Shown here in pieces: positions 37,001 through 45,181 of a stretch of DNA of 64,000 nucleotides. Origin of the DNA: Amphibalanus amphitrite (Eukaryota > Arthropoda > Thecostraca > Balanomorpha > Balanidae); contig NW_024881868.1 in the NCBI RefSeq assembly GCF_019059575.1, positions 248,001 to 312,000 of the forward strand. The letters run 5' to 3'. Numbering within the stretch: the stretch's first letter is position 1; every line of letters starts with the position of its first letter. The position numbers were made by a program, and so were the translations under genes. Below the pieces are notes generated by a model. That model had not been told where the DNA came from and made no database searches. It was given only the letters and a program-made list of their open reading frames with translations.

Positions 37001-37590
37001 CGGTGCCGTCAAGGGCTCGGTGGTGCGCCGCGCGCTTGTGCGCGGATCCGTGATCTTCACGGTGGTGAAGCGCGGTCGTGGCGTGTTCGTTGTCGGATCG
37101 CAGGTCTGCACGTTTCTCGGCCAGTCACAGGTCAGCAGCTCGTCACTGAGGAAAGAGTGATGTCATCGGTAGGGAAGGGTGACGTCATCAGAAGGGGCAG
37201 TGTGTTGCCATCAAGAATCGCAAAGATGCTTCGGTGTTAGACATACTTCTTGCAGAACTGCTAGAATTCCATGCAATAATCTATTTAGACAGTAATGAAC
37301 TGCCTAAATAGTTTACGGTCCCAATTCCATATTTGCTAATATTCAGTTTTGACATACTCAACTCTTTACACAGCGACTTATCAGCGAGCTAAGGGCGCAA
37401 GCTTTTATCGGAACTGACCTGTAGACGAGTCCCGGAGTGCAGACTTCCTCCAGGGCACCTCCGAACACGCAGACATAATACTTGGAGCAGTCGGTGGGAT
37501 GGGCGTAGTAGCCAAAGTCCTCGGGACAGTCAAAGTCCTCGGAGGCCTTTCTGCCTCCGGGGAAGGCGCGGAACTGAGCAGTGGTCGAGC
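14283..37590 (-). CDS. Chitin deacetylase, CDA5-like (chitin-binding domain, long linker, deacetylase domain); 5' end not found
   Basis: Secreted or matrix enzyme that would remove acetyl groups from chitin, modifying cuticle or other chitinous matrix. Exons in transcript order: 37419-37590, 36936-37145, 36174-36384, 28755-28849, 23674-24040, 23228-23274, 21041-21265, 20185-20613, 19749-19832, 19314-19417, then either 18449-18674 or 16749-16974, then 15923-16052, 15394-15556, 15114-15258, 14744-14942, 14283-14414. All phases agree: 2939 nt, 978 aa plus stop. Order: six-cysteine chitin-binding domain (about residues 21-72), Ser/Thr/Arg/Pro-rich linker of about 560 residues, deacetylase domain (about 648-978). 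No LDL-receptor class A domain was found between them, which separates it from CDA1/CDA2 and fits the CDA5 type. The signal peptide and first exon(s) are missing: the first recognised exon begins inside a codon. Exons in the long introns could have been missed if they keep frame. Confidence 0.93.
16749..16974 (-). CDS. Alternative exon B of the deacetylase domain
   Basis: Also exactly 226 nt, with the same entering (G|GC, glycine) and leaving (AG|T, serine) phases as exon A. It encodes the homologous segment: LLTFDDSINDINHELYKEMF, NPNGCPISATFYVSHEWTDY, NLWADGHEIASHSIS. About 58 of 75 residues match exon A. Metal ligands are kept, while differences cluster before TFDD and around DINHELYKEMFETG. 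Donor GTGAGC. Using both exons or neither shifts the frame (226 = 1 mod 3), so only one can be used per mRNA. Confidence 0.92.
17010..17080. repeat. (GACA)n-type microsatellite in deacetylase intron
   Basis: Imperfect CAGACAGA tetranucleotide repeat adjoining the hairpin; a second shorter one follows at about 17318-17350. Both lie in the intron between alternative exons A and B. Confidence 0.85.
17089..17302. repeat. Large hairpin (inverted repeat) between alternative exons A and B
   Basis: Bases 17148-17186 (AGGGCTGCTAAATTTGA...CAATTGACAT) are about 85% complementary to 17202-17240, with a 15-nt loop. The pairing continues more loosely outwards for about 60 more bases (CAGTCTCTCTTGAAAGTAC on the left, GTACTTCAAAAGAGACTG on the right). 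It lies 115 nt upstream of the exon B acceptor on the transcribed strand. It could be a folded-back MITE or a structure in the pre-mRNA. GACA-type microsatellites adjoin it at 17010-17080 and 17318-17350. Confidence 0.75.
18449..18674 (-). CDS. Alternative exon A of the deacetylase domain
   Basis: 226 nt, entering with two bases that complete a split glycine (G|GA) and leaving after two bases of a serine (TC|T). It encodes the start of the catalytic domain, including LLTFDDAVSEINRRLYKEMF, NPNGCPISATFYLSHEWTDY and NLWADGHEIASHSVS. Motif 1 (TFDD, metal Asp about residue 665) and the first part of motif 2 (HSVSH, metal His about 720 and 724) are here. Donor GTAAGT. It competes with exon B. Confidence 0.93.
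19314..36384 (-). CDS. Low-complexity linker exons of the deacetylase
   Basis: Eight exons encode the linker: 36174-36384 (serine run, then RLRLLDNLDQSPADRDLGFE), 28755-28849, 23674-24040 (Ser/Thr, then an Asp/Tyr-rich patch YDVYYIYDDDDLVYDDYD), 23228-23274, 21041-21265 (threonine run from ACC/ACT repeats), 20185-20613 (tandem SSTLGSTR-like repeats), 19749-19832 and 19314-19417. The last ends CDARCKLPDCSCGGTATPG, the short cysteine segment that normally precedes the deacetylase domain. Most boundaries fall after codon position 2, so several exons could be skipped without shifting frame. Composition suggests an extended, heavily O-glycosylated spacer; that is inference. Confidence 0.85.
19943..19975. 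repeat. Perfect short hairpin, 15-base arms
   Basis: ACGACTTGTTTTTAC (19943-19957), loop GCT, then its exact complement GTAAAAACAAGTCGT (19961-19975). It lies in the intron just upstream (in transcript sense) of the 19749-19832 exon. Function unknown. Confidence 0.85.
21081..21175 (-). repeat. Coding trinucleotide repeat (polythreonine) in deacetylase exon
   Basis: ACC/ACT repeats, read on the - strand as an almost unbroken threonine tract with a few Ser/Ala interruptions, inside exon 21041-21265. It is likely to vary in length between individuals. Confidence 0.88.
23105..23217. repeat. Heptamer minisatellite (ACTGTCC)n next to a splice donor
   Basis: Degenerate at the left (23105-23140) and then about eleven exact 7-base units. 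On the transcribed strand it begins only about 10 nt into the intron that follows exon 23228-23274. Confidence 0.9.
24939..25819. mobile_element. piggyBac-type non-autonomous element, copy 2 (881 bp)
   Basis: Flanked by TTAA at 24935-24938 and 25820-25823, with the same inverted termini as copy 1 (CCCTATTAGTGGCAGG). It is in the same orientation and nearly identical to 3650-4520. Differences are mainly the lengths of C, G and A runs plus scattered substitutions. It lies in the deacetylase intron between exons 28755-28849 and 23674-24040. The 107-codon - strand frame (25379-25702) is open, with two amino-acid differences from copy 1. Confidence 0.9.
25824..28754. other. Deacetylase intron sequence, no exon supported
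   Basis: This intronic stretch contains a GC-rich patch at 26000-26230 (CCCGGCCCTGCCC-type) and another at 27640-27960 ending in a G run. A 41-base segment at 26166-26206 on the - strand has good splice signals, but its length would break the reading frame. The remainder is AT-rich. Confidence 0.4.
28867..28896. repeat. (CAGGT)6 pentamer repeat at an intron 3' end
   Basis: Six perfect CAGGT units. On the transcribed - strand they read ACCTG repeats 17 nt upstream of the acceptor of exon 28755-28849. They also create tandem AGGTCA words, the nuclear receptor half-site. Confidence 0.9.
29233..30875. mobile_element. Inner inverted-repeat element 1 (1.64 kb)
   Basis: Termini GGGCCCAATCTTATAAA at 29233 and its exact complement ending at 30875. 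A second copy of the CGCAATCTTATAAA part lies about 80 bases inside each end (near 29314 and near 30800, inverted), giving a layered subterminal structure. It sits just after the left terminal repeat of the surrounding transposon. A 13-base word GGAGGTATGGGCC is found on both sides of it. No coding sequence was seen. Confidence 0.75.
32192..33606. mobile_element. Inner inverted-repeat element 2 (1.4 kb) with GGTAA-rich repeats
   Basis: Left end TACACTGAAAACTTTTTTAC at 32192; the right end is its near-exact complement (GTAAAAAAGTTTTGAGTGTA, one mismatch) ending at 33606. Inside, from 32210 to 32600, are degenerate tandem units of roughly 85 bases with the core ACACACAGACGTTTTTTACC and paired GGTAAA/TTTACC words. 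The 32690-33420 part is unique and moderately GC-rich. No coding sequence was seen. The exact target duplication is unclear. Confidence 0.7.
34053..36173. other. Deacetylase intron sequence, no exon supported
   Basis: Intronic sequence downstream of the nested transposon. The 34430-34900 stretch is rich in short near-repeats (GGCGACCAGCGGA, GACAGCCA) with open frames on both strands. It does not resemble a known protein, and no splice-bounded exon was found. Confidence 0.4.
36936..37590 (-). CDS. Chitin-binding type 2 (peritrophin-A) domain exons of the deacetylase
   Basis: Exons 37419-37590 and 36936-37145 join through a split serine codon (AG|T). Counting from the first complete residue, cysteines fall at 21, 34, 40, 50, 63 and 72, the six-cysteine spacing of the CBM14/peritrophin-A fold (DCPEDFGYYAHPTDCSKYYV, then VCTPGLVYS and LLTCDWPRNVQTC). 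The conserved aromatic residues (FGYY, KYYVC, CDWP) that contact chitin are present. The second exon then runs into the basic, Thr-rich linker (FTTVKITDPRTSARRTTEP). This domain should anchor the enzyme on chitin. Confidence 0.93.
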
Positions 37591-37989
37591 CTGAGGAGCA
37601 GAGATGCGGAGGTCAGTGGGGACTTTGATGCACAGGGGTGTGAGCTAGAGCAAAACAGCGCTTATAAGAAAAGCTAGATGCCACTGGCGGTCAATGCAGG
37701 TAGGCATGCCAGACGTTATCTGTTGTTTCACACAGGGGTGGATTTTTATATTAAGTTGGGGTTGCACGTGCAACCCCAACTTTGAATTGTGCAACCCCAA
37801 CATCGGTTTGTGCAACCCCAACTTTACAACTGAAATGAATCGACGGGCGACTCGAATGGTGCTGCTCTCATAACCCTGAGCCATCCCAAAACTCTATGCC
37901 ACCCGTTGACTTGGCACCATCTTTCAAAAGAGCCCTACCCATCATGTAGGCAATAGTCACCCCTCAACTATCTAGTGTAGTTGCCGCCT

Positions 37990-39050
37990 CCTCAGACCTC
38001 AAATGTAGGTGCCGCCCCCTCGAATGTAGGCGCCGTCTCTCAAATGTAAGTGCCGCCCCCTCGAATGTAGGTGCCGCCCCCTCGAATGTAGGCGCCGCCC
38101 ATTAAATGTAGGCGCAATCCCCTCGAATGTAGGCGCCACCCCCTCGAATGTTGGTGCCGCCCCTCAAATGTACCTAAATGCCGCCCCTCGAATGTAGGTG
38201 CCGCCCCCTCGAATGTAAGTGCCGCCCCCTCAAATGTTAGTGCCGCCCCCTCGAATGTAGATGCCGGCCCTCCTCGAATGTAGACCTGCCGTCCCCTCAA
38301 ATGTTAGTGCCGCCCCCTCGAATGTAGGTGCCGGCCCTCCTCGAATGCAGGTGCCGCCCCCTCAAATGTTAGTGCTGCCCCCTCGAATGTAGATGCCGCC
38401 CCTCAAATGTTAGTGCCGGCCCTCCTCGAATGTAGGTGCCGCCCCCTCAAATGTTAGTGCCGCCCCCTCGAATGTAGATACCAGCCCTCCTCGAATGTAG
38501 GTGCCGCCCCCCTCAAATGTTAGTGCCGCCCCTCGAATGTAGGTGCCGGCCCTCCTCGAATGCAGGTGCCGCCCCCTCAAATGTTAGTGCCGCCCCCTCG
38601 AATGTAGGTGCCGGCCCTCCTCGAATGCAGGTGCCGCCCCCTCGAATGAAGGTGCCGCGCCGCCCCCTCAAATGTTGGCCCCGGCCACTTATGCATAGGT
38701 GTCATCAGTCATCCCATAAAATGTAGGTGCCGTCCCTTCGAATGTAGATGGCACCCTCTAGGGTGTAGTTGCCGCCCCCTAAGGCCTAGTTGTAGTGCAG
38801 CCCCTCAAATGTAGGTGCCACACCCAGACCCCTAAATGTAGGTGCCACCCCTTGAAATGAAGGTGCCTTTCCCTCACATGTAGATAGATGCCGGCGGCCG
38901 CCCCCCCCCCCCCACGCGTGGGTGCCGCCCCTCAAGTTAGGTTAGGGTGCTGCCCATAAAATGTAGGTGCCGCCCCCTCTAAGTGTAGGCGCTGCCGCCT
39001 CAAGAGCGAATGCCATCGCCGCCCCCTCTATTGTAGGTACTACCCTCCTC
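37990..39050. repeat. Satellite array 1, 21-bp unit
   Basis: Tandem variants of AATGTAGGTGCCGCCCCCTC (about 21 bases, roughly 50 units by length). Common alternations are TAGGTGCCG/TTAGTGCCG and CCCCTCG/CCGGCCCTCCTCG. The array degenerates toward the right. It lies wholly inside the hAT-type element. Confidence 0.92.
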
Positions 39051-39355
39051 TCAAGAGCTTGAGCTGTCACAAGGCCGTTTAGAGCTGTCGGACATGCAAA
39101 ATGACCAGTAAAAAAAATCGTGGATTTCGATTCCTGGTGCGCCGCTCACCGCTCAGTGGTGGGTGGGGGTGGTGCCCAGTGGAGGTCGCAGGGGGGCATC
39201 AGGGCCATGGCCCCCCAAAGACAAATCAGGGGCCATCATATAATTTGCCCCCTTAAACAACCGATGGGCCCCGATGGGCGTAGGGGCCCTGGCTCTTACC
39301 CGATTGTCACGATGCTCAAGAAACCAACGCCAGGTATTATGTAACAGCCCCCATA

Positions 39356-41880
39356 CCGGTCTTTGAGTATCCTGACTTCTGAGGGCGCTTCAGTGGCCTT
39401 CAAGGGCCCACCTTGACCGATGAGGGCCCACATCGACCTCTCAGGGCCCTCCACTGGCCCCTGAGGGCCCTAAAGCGGCATCAGGAGACCCCCAACCGGC
39501 CTTTGAGGGCCCCACACTGATCTCTTGATGGCCTCATTTCTGTCTCTGGGGTTCAGGACTGACCTTTGGGTGCCGGTCACTTAGAGCCCGCATCGACCTC
39601 TGAGGGCCTCAAACTGGCCTTTGAGGGCCCTGTACTGGTCAAGAGGGCTCTCAAACTGGTCTCTGGGGGTCCACGCCTCTAATGGTCTCATTTCTTTTTC
39701 TGGGGGCCCAAGACTGGCCTTTGGGTGTCCCCGAGGGCCCGTACTGACTTCTGAAGGCCCGATGCCGGTCTCGAAGGGTTCACATCGGCCTCTGAGGGCC
39801 CTATGCTGACCTCTGGGGTCCAACACCGACCCATGCTGGTCTTTTAGGGCCCCACACTGACCTCTGAGGGCTCCACGCTGGCCTGTAAGATACCACACCG
39901 GCATGTGAGGGCCCACGTCGGCCTCTGATGGTTCCAAACTGCCCTTTGAAGGCTCTGTACTGGTCGCTAAGGGCCTCACACTGCCGGTACGGACCCAATC
40001 TGGTCTTTTGAGGGTCCAAACTGGTCTCTGACGGCCCAAACTGCATGCTCCTAGGGCCCAACACCGTGGCTTCGGATGGCCCAATTTCTGTCTCTGGCGG
40101 ACAAAGGCTAACCCTTGGGCACTTCTGAGGGCCCGTACTGGCTTCTGAAGGCCCGATGCCGGTCTCTTAGGACCAACATTGGCCTCTGAGGGCCCATCCT
40201 GGTTTTTGAGGACGCTCTGTTCGGTCTTTTAGGGCCCCATACTGACCTCTGAGGGTTCCACGTTGGCCTGTAGAAATCACACTGGCCTCTGAGGACCCAC
40301 GTCGGCCTCTGATGATTCCAAACTGACCTTTGAAGGCCCTGTACTGGTCTCAGAGCCCAGAGGGCCCTAAACTGGCTTCTAAGGGTCCCAAACTGGCCTC
40401 TGAGGGCCCCAAACCGGCCTGTAAATGTCTCACACCGGCTGCTGATAACCCCATTTCTGTCACTGACACCCAAGGCTGGCCCTTGTCCCCTGGGTGCCTC
40501 TGAGGGCCCTATGCCGGCCTCTGAGGACCCATGACGGTCTTTAGGGGCCCTGTGGTAGTGTGCTCCTCGATTGTCTCCCTGGAGCCGCCTCTGCGATGAC
40601 TTGCCCGCCGGCGCATGGACCGACGGCTGGGGTCAGCTGGCGCGGTTGGAATGTGGACCAGTCTTGTTCGAGACACAATGCAAGCGGGAGCCCTACTGTC
40701 GCTTATAACAGGCCCCACACTGGACTCTGAGGGCCCCAAACTGGCCTCAATGGGCCCCAGTCGGTCTATAGGGTCTCTACACCTACACTGATGGCCCTAT
40801 TATGGTCTCTGGGGTGCCAGGTTAGTCTGGTCCCTGAGGGCCCACATCGGGCCTGGGGGCCCCATACAGGCCTTTGAGGGCCAATACTGGCCTTTGAGGG
40901 CCCTACACCGACCTCTGAGGGCCCCGAATCGGGCTCCTCTGAGGGACCCACACTAGCCTCTGATGAACCCACTCCGGTCGCTGGGGGCTCAAGATTGAAC
41001 TTTGGGTGCCTCGCATTGGGCTCTGAGGGCCCACATTGACCTCCGAGAGCTCCACACTGGCCTGTAAGGGATCACATTGGGCTGGCCTCTGATGACCAAC
41101 TGGTTTTAGAGGGCCAGTACTGGCCAGTGGCCACTCAGGGTCCCAAATCGGCTTTTGAGGGCCATAACCGGCATCTGATGGACCGAACCGGACCCTGGTG
41201 GCCCAAAACAGGCCTCAGAGGGCCCCGCACCAGGCTCTGAGAGTCCCATCTTTAGTCTCTGGGGTTCAAGGAAGAACTTTTGGCGTTTCATACCGTCCTC
41301 CAATGTTCCCTGTCAGTCTCTGGTTGGTCCCCATGTCGGAATTTCGGAATTTGAGGGCCGTTATCTCGTCGCAGCGGGCCGGCATTAAGGTCTATTACCA
41401 TATCGGGGTCACATCGGTTTCTGAGGGCCCATGTCTGCTGCCAAGGGTCCCTGGTCTCTGATAGTTCCATTTAGGTCTTTGAGAGCCCAGGCCTGCCCAT
41501 CATAGGCGCCTCATGCTATCTTCTTATTCTCTGCCGATCTCGGAGGGCCCTTGTCGATCTGTTTGGCCCGTGCAGGTTTTTAAGGGCCGCTGCTTGTCTC
41601 TGAGAGCCCCATGTCGTTAGTTGTGTCTATTTTGGGTCGCATTGGCACCACACATGTCTCTTAGGGCCCATACCAGTCAAGGGGTCCCACATTGACCTCT
41701 CAAGGACCAACGCTGGCCTCAAGGGCACACACCACCTCAGAGGTTCCGAACTGGCCTTTGACGACCCCGCACTGGCCTTTGATGACCCCGGGCCCGCACT
41801 GGCCTCTGATGGCTCAGGCAGGTCTCGTAAGACCCACGTTGGAGTTCAAAGACCCATACTGCTGTGCGAGGTCTCACCAA
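39356..41880. repeat. Satellite array 2, 20-21-bp GGGCCC unit with higher-order structure
   Basis: Degenerate tandem units close to GGGCCCACACTGGCCTCTGA, period 20-21 bases. A second motif of the type TTTCTGTCTCTGGGGTTCA...CTTTGGGTGCC recurs near 39538, 39690, 40085, 40450, 40980 and 41255, suggesting higher-order repeats of a few hundred bases. A stretch without the repeat (about 40566-40705) interrupts it. Because seven codons fit one unit, long open frames appear on the - strand; I regard them as non-coding. Confidence 0.88.
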
Positions 41881-42509
41881 GGGGAGGCACTCGCCTTAGC
41901 CGTATATGGGCCCGAATGTCTAACGATTTCGGCCATGTTGTGTATACCAAAGTCTTGAAAAGGTGATCACTGCAATCAAACTGCAAGCATGAAGCAGCAG
42001 CACTTTTGAGAAGTGTACCTCTCACTAAACTGCGCCTCTGCTACCGTACATGCAATTTATATATCTGGTATACACAACATGGCGGAAATCGATGGACAAA
42101 AACAAGCCACCAATGCCCCTTCCAGTATATATTAGAGTTCAGTGGGTCTCACCCGGTTTATCAGGGTCAATCTCAATACTGGCCTTAAATGATCTTACGC
42201 CGGGCTTGTATAAGGGTCTCATACTGGTTTCAGAAGTTTTCCGCTACTTACAAAAACTTCAGGGGGAGGGGGGGGGGGCGGATATTCGCCCCCTCCGCGG
42301 TACGCGGGTTAAGCTAACACACCGCCCCCCAGCGAGGGTCTACAGGGGCCCCTTTGCCAATTCGCCCCCCCCCCCCCCAACGCCAAGATTACGACCGTAC
42401 CTGATGGCGCCCACTTCCGGACTATTGCGCCCCTCGGAACCGCTTTGGGCGCCCTTTCAAGGCTGTGCAACCCCAATAAAAAACAAAAAAATCCACCCCT
42501 GGTTTCACA

Positions 42510-44191
42510 CGTGCACTGCTCATGGGCAACGGGGCACATTTTCCATATTTTGAATTGCTTATTTTTTGCGTCTTTTGATTTAGAGCGTTGTGGGAATGCA
42601 AGTTCACCGTCAAAACAGTAAAACGCTAGCCATCGGCTGACGAAGGCGTTACGTCATTAGCAATTCAGTTTCATAATTCATCACCACCAAGTTCAAATCG
42701 TTGCTTGGTCGAAGGCCCAACAGAACAACCGGTTTCCTTCATTAGCATCGATCAATATTAGAATAATCAAGAAACCGGTTTGCATGTTCACAAAAGCATT
42801 ATCTACAAAACAAGAGCGAAAGGATGATCTAATGATCCAGTTGATAATGTTTTTACTCGGATCATATCTGTCTTCCTCTGCAGCATGCCAGCTAGCCACG
42901 CCAGACCGATCGCTTGCTGCCTAACCGTGTAGCCTTGGGATTGATTCACGACTGCAAGACACCTCATCTCGTGTTTTGATCGCGTTTGCATGCGTCAGAG
43001 CATATGTTGCTCGCTCGAACAGGACATCAATGCCTTTTCCAAAGTCATGGTTCGCGCCTGCCTGTCGACGTTTACGATGGATGGTCCGTTTGGCCTTCGT
43101 GGTCTGTGGTGGGCTGGGCCGCGCTGACTTCGGACGTATGGAGACTCGCTAAGGCTGCTCGCTCGGGTTCATCGTCTGCCCGCTCGGCAGCTGAGAGGAA
43201 ACGTTGAGGAAAGAACCGTCCCGGAGAGCGTTTACCTCATTCATGCAATCACGTCTACGCAGACACAGGTCTAAAAATAGCCAACAGTACCAGAATAGCA
43301 GTGGCAGATCCATATGAGTGCCGGACGCATAGAAGTCATTTGCTCCACGCACCCCCTCCCTCTCAAGGTCCACCCTCCACCCCCACAAACATCCGGGACC
43401 AGGGTATATTGAGTGAATCCGGGACCGCCATAGCCACCGGGTGGGCTAATTGCACTCAGGGCCGGGAAGTCGAGGCATTACTTAGACACGCAGCTCGCAC
43501 AAGCATCGCTCGCCGGCAGGCAACTGGCCTCTACAAAGCGCTGTGAACCGACGCTCCTGTCATTTCGTAAAAATCATTCCCTTTCAGAGCTGGCTGTTCC
43601 TCCGCTAAATATGGAAGAGCATCAACAGGGACCCGTTACTCGCTCTTCCGGTGGATGTTTGGCAAGCTGTGTCACAGTGTTCAACAATCCCATTCACGTC
43701 ATGCAAGTCGCTGTTCATTCGAATCGGAAAGACATGCAGCTTTACGTTGCATGATCGCATTAGAAACCAAAACGCGCAGTGGTAGTTTCGGCTGCCTACA
43801 AGTGAAGCCACTTTGCAAAGTCTTCACATATCTGATGTCACGCGCTAACGTTTTCTTCACGTTTCCCGCATAGACAAAAGACCAAAGGTTAGTCAGTCAC
43901 ATTCCAACTACCCTGTCCGGCGTCCGCACCTGAGAGCATTTCAGCTAGACTTGTGGACCACTCACATAGGCAAGTACAGCTATGGTCAGAGCTCACGGTG
44001 CAGTTTCTGATTATTACTGCTTATAACAGGTCCAAGCCATCGTGCCAACACTTCAATTGTTGCTTCCTAACTCACACGTGAATACAAGAGGGCTACTCTT
44101 GTACAGGAATTAATTACCATCATAGTATGACAATGGCGGCAGAGAAATGTTTTGAGTTGACCTCGGTTTTACTGATTGGTTAGTGTTTTAA
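42510..44191. other. Upstream region, no supported exon
   Basis: A - strand frame at 43236-43313 starts ATG and reads MDLPLLFWYCWLFLDLCL, signal-peptide-like, before a GTAAAC donor. However, its phase (0) does not match the next recognised deacetylase exon (which needs phase 1). I leave it unassigned. The rest shows no coding signal. Confidence 0.35.
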
Positions 44192-45181
44192 CCCTATTCC
44201 TGGCGGGGGGCCTCAGGAGCCCCCCTGAGGTTTTTTGGTTATTTCTCCCAAGCGCGTTGAGCTAGGAAGCTCAAATTTTCTGACTTTTCCTAAAAGGCTT
44301 CTACGCATTATGTCTGAAAATTTTGAGTTGATCTGACCTCAGGTCAGGTCACCAGAGGCGGTTTGGTGACCCTACCTCAGAAAGGTTTGCAATCACGCCA
44401 GAGCTAGAGTTTTTGACCGATCGATTTCTTCTCTTCAGGCTTTAGTTAGGGTACCAGTATGTGCAATTTGTATATCTCGGAATTTTGATATCGGTGACCT
44501 ACATAAGGTCAGGTCAGTTTCGCGACCTCCCCATGATAAGTCAATGGGGGAAAAATCAACTCCCTGTTTTTACCACTAAAACGGGTCGGAATGGCCCCAT
44601 ATACCATACATGACTTCATATACGATCAACCTTCACTACCTTGAGGCCTGTTTTGCTGTTGGGCAGCTGTGAGGTCATGTGACGTCATCAAAGGTCACCA
44701 AAGGTTTTTGGCCAATAACTTCGTACAGGAACAAGATACAGACGCGTGGATGGTCTCATTGTGTTCAGCTCGTCAAGACGCATCGAATGATATACATGAT
44801 GACCTCGAGGTCACGTGACCTGAGGTCAACCTTTGACCTTGACCTTTCGAGTTCAACATATATATATCATTCGATGCGGATTGACGAGAGGATCACGATG
44901 ATGCCCTTCGTTTGTTCCTATCTTGACTAATTCGAAAGTTATTCGAGAAAAACTCTCCATATCTAGCGCCGCCATTTTGACTTTTTCGACCCCTGTGACG
45001 TCATCTTTGACCTGACCTGAAAATGACCTTAGTAAAAATTGTAGATCTTGACCGTGCGTATCCGATGCCGTTTACCGTTTGTCGCTGCGATGTGCATTTT
45101 TTTAGATCTGAAGGGGGGGGCCGAATCGGCCCCCCCCCCCCCGCCAGTTTCTTGTCCCGGCGGAGCCCGCCAGGAATAGGG
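44192..45181. mobile_element. TTAA-flanked piggyBac-type element, second family (990 bp)
   Basis: Flanked by TTAA at 44188-44191 and 45182-45185, with inverted termini CCCTATTCCTGGCGG / CCGCCAGGAATAGGG. The first seven bases match the ends of the elements at 3650 and 24939, but the interior is different. It is dense in AGGTCA, TGACCT and related words between 44330 and 45030 (for example CAGGTCAGGTCACC near 44341). No transposase is visible. Confidence 0.87.

Larger units (their letters stand above)
37733..42501. mobile_element. hAT-type element (4.77 kb) carrying two satellite arrays
   Basis: A perfect 8-base direct duplication GTTTCACA flanks the element (37725-37732 and 42502-42509). Its ends are inverted repeats CAGGGGTGGATTTTT / AAAAATCCACCCCTG. 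An 8-base duplication with CAGGGGTG-type ends is characteristic of the hAT superfamily. Subterminal GTGCAACCCCAA motifs occur four times near the left end, including a perfect 24-base palindrome at 37756-37779, and once near the right end (42466-42477). No transposase is visible; the interior is almost entirely tandem repeats. It lies just upstream of the first recognised deacetylase exon. Confidence 0.88.

Noticed and set aside
39581..40084. 167-codon - strand frame in satellite array 2, with several overlapping neighbours
   Set aside because: A 21-base repeat lacking stops in one unit is automatically open over many units. The product is a degenerate heptad without a start context or splice structure.
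43236..43313. Signal-peptide-like first exon (MDLPLLFWYCWLFLDLCL) for the deacetylase gene
   Set aside because: It ends in phase 0, whereas the first recognised exon needs a preceding phase-1 exon. A missing exon between them could rescue it, but there is no evidence.
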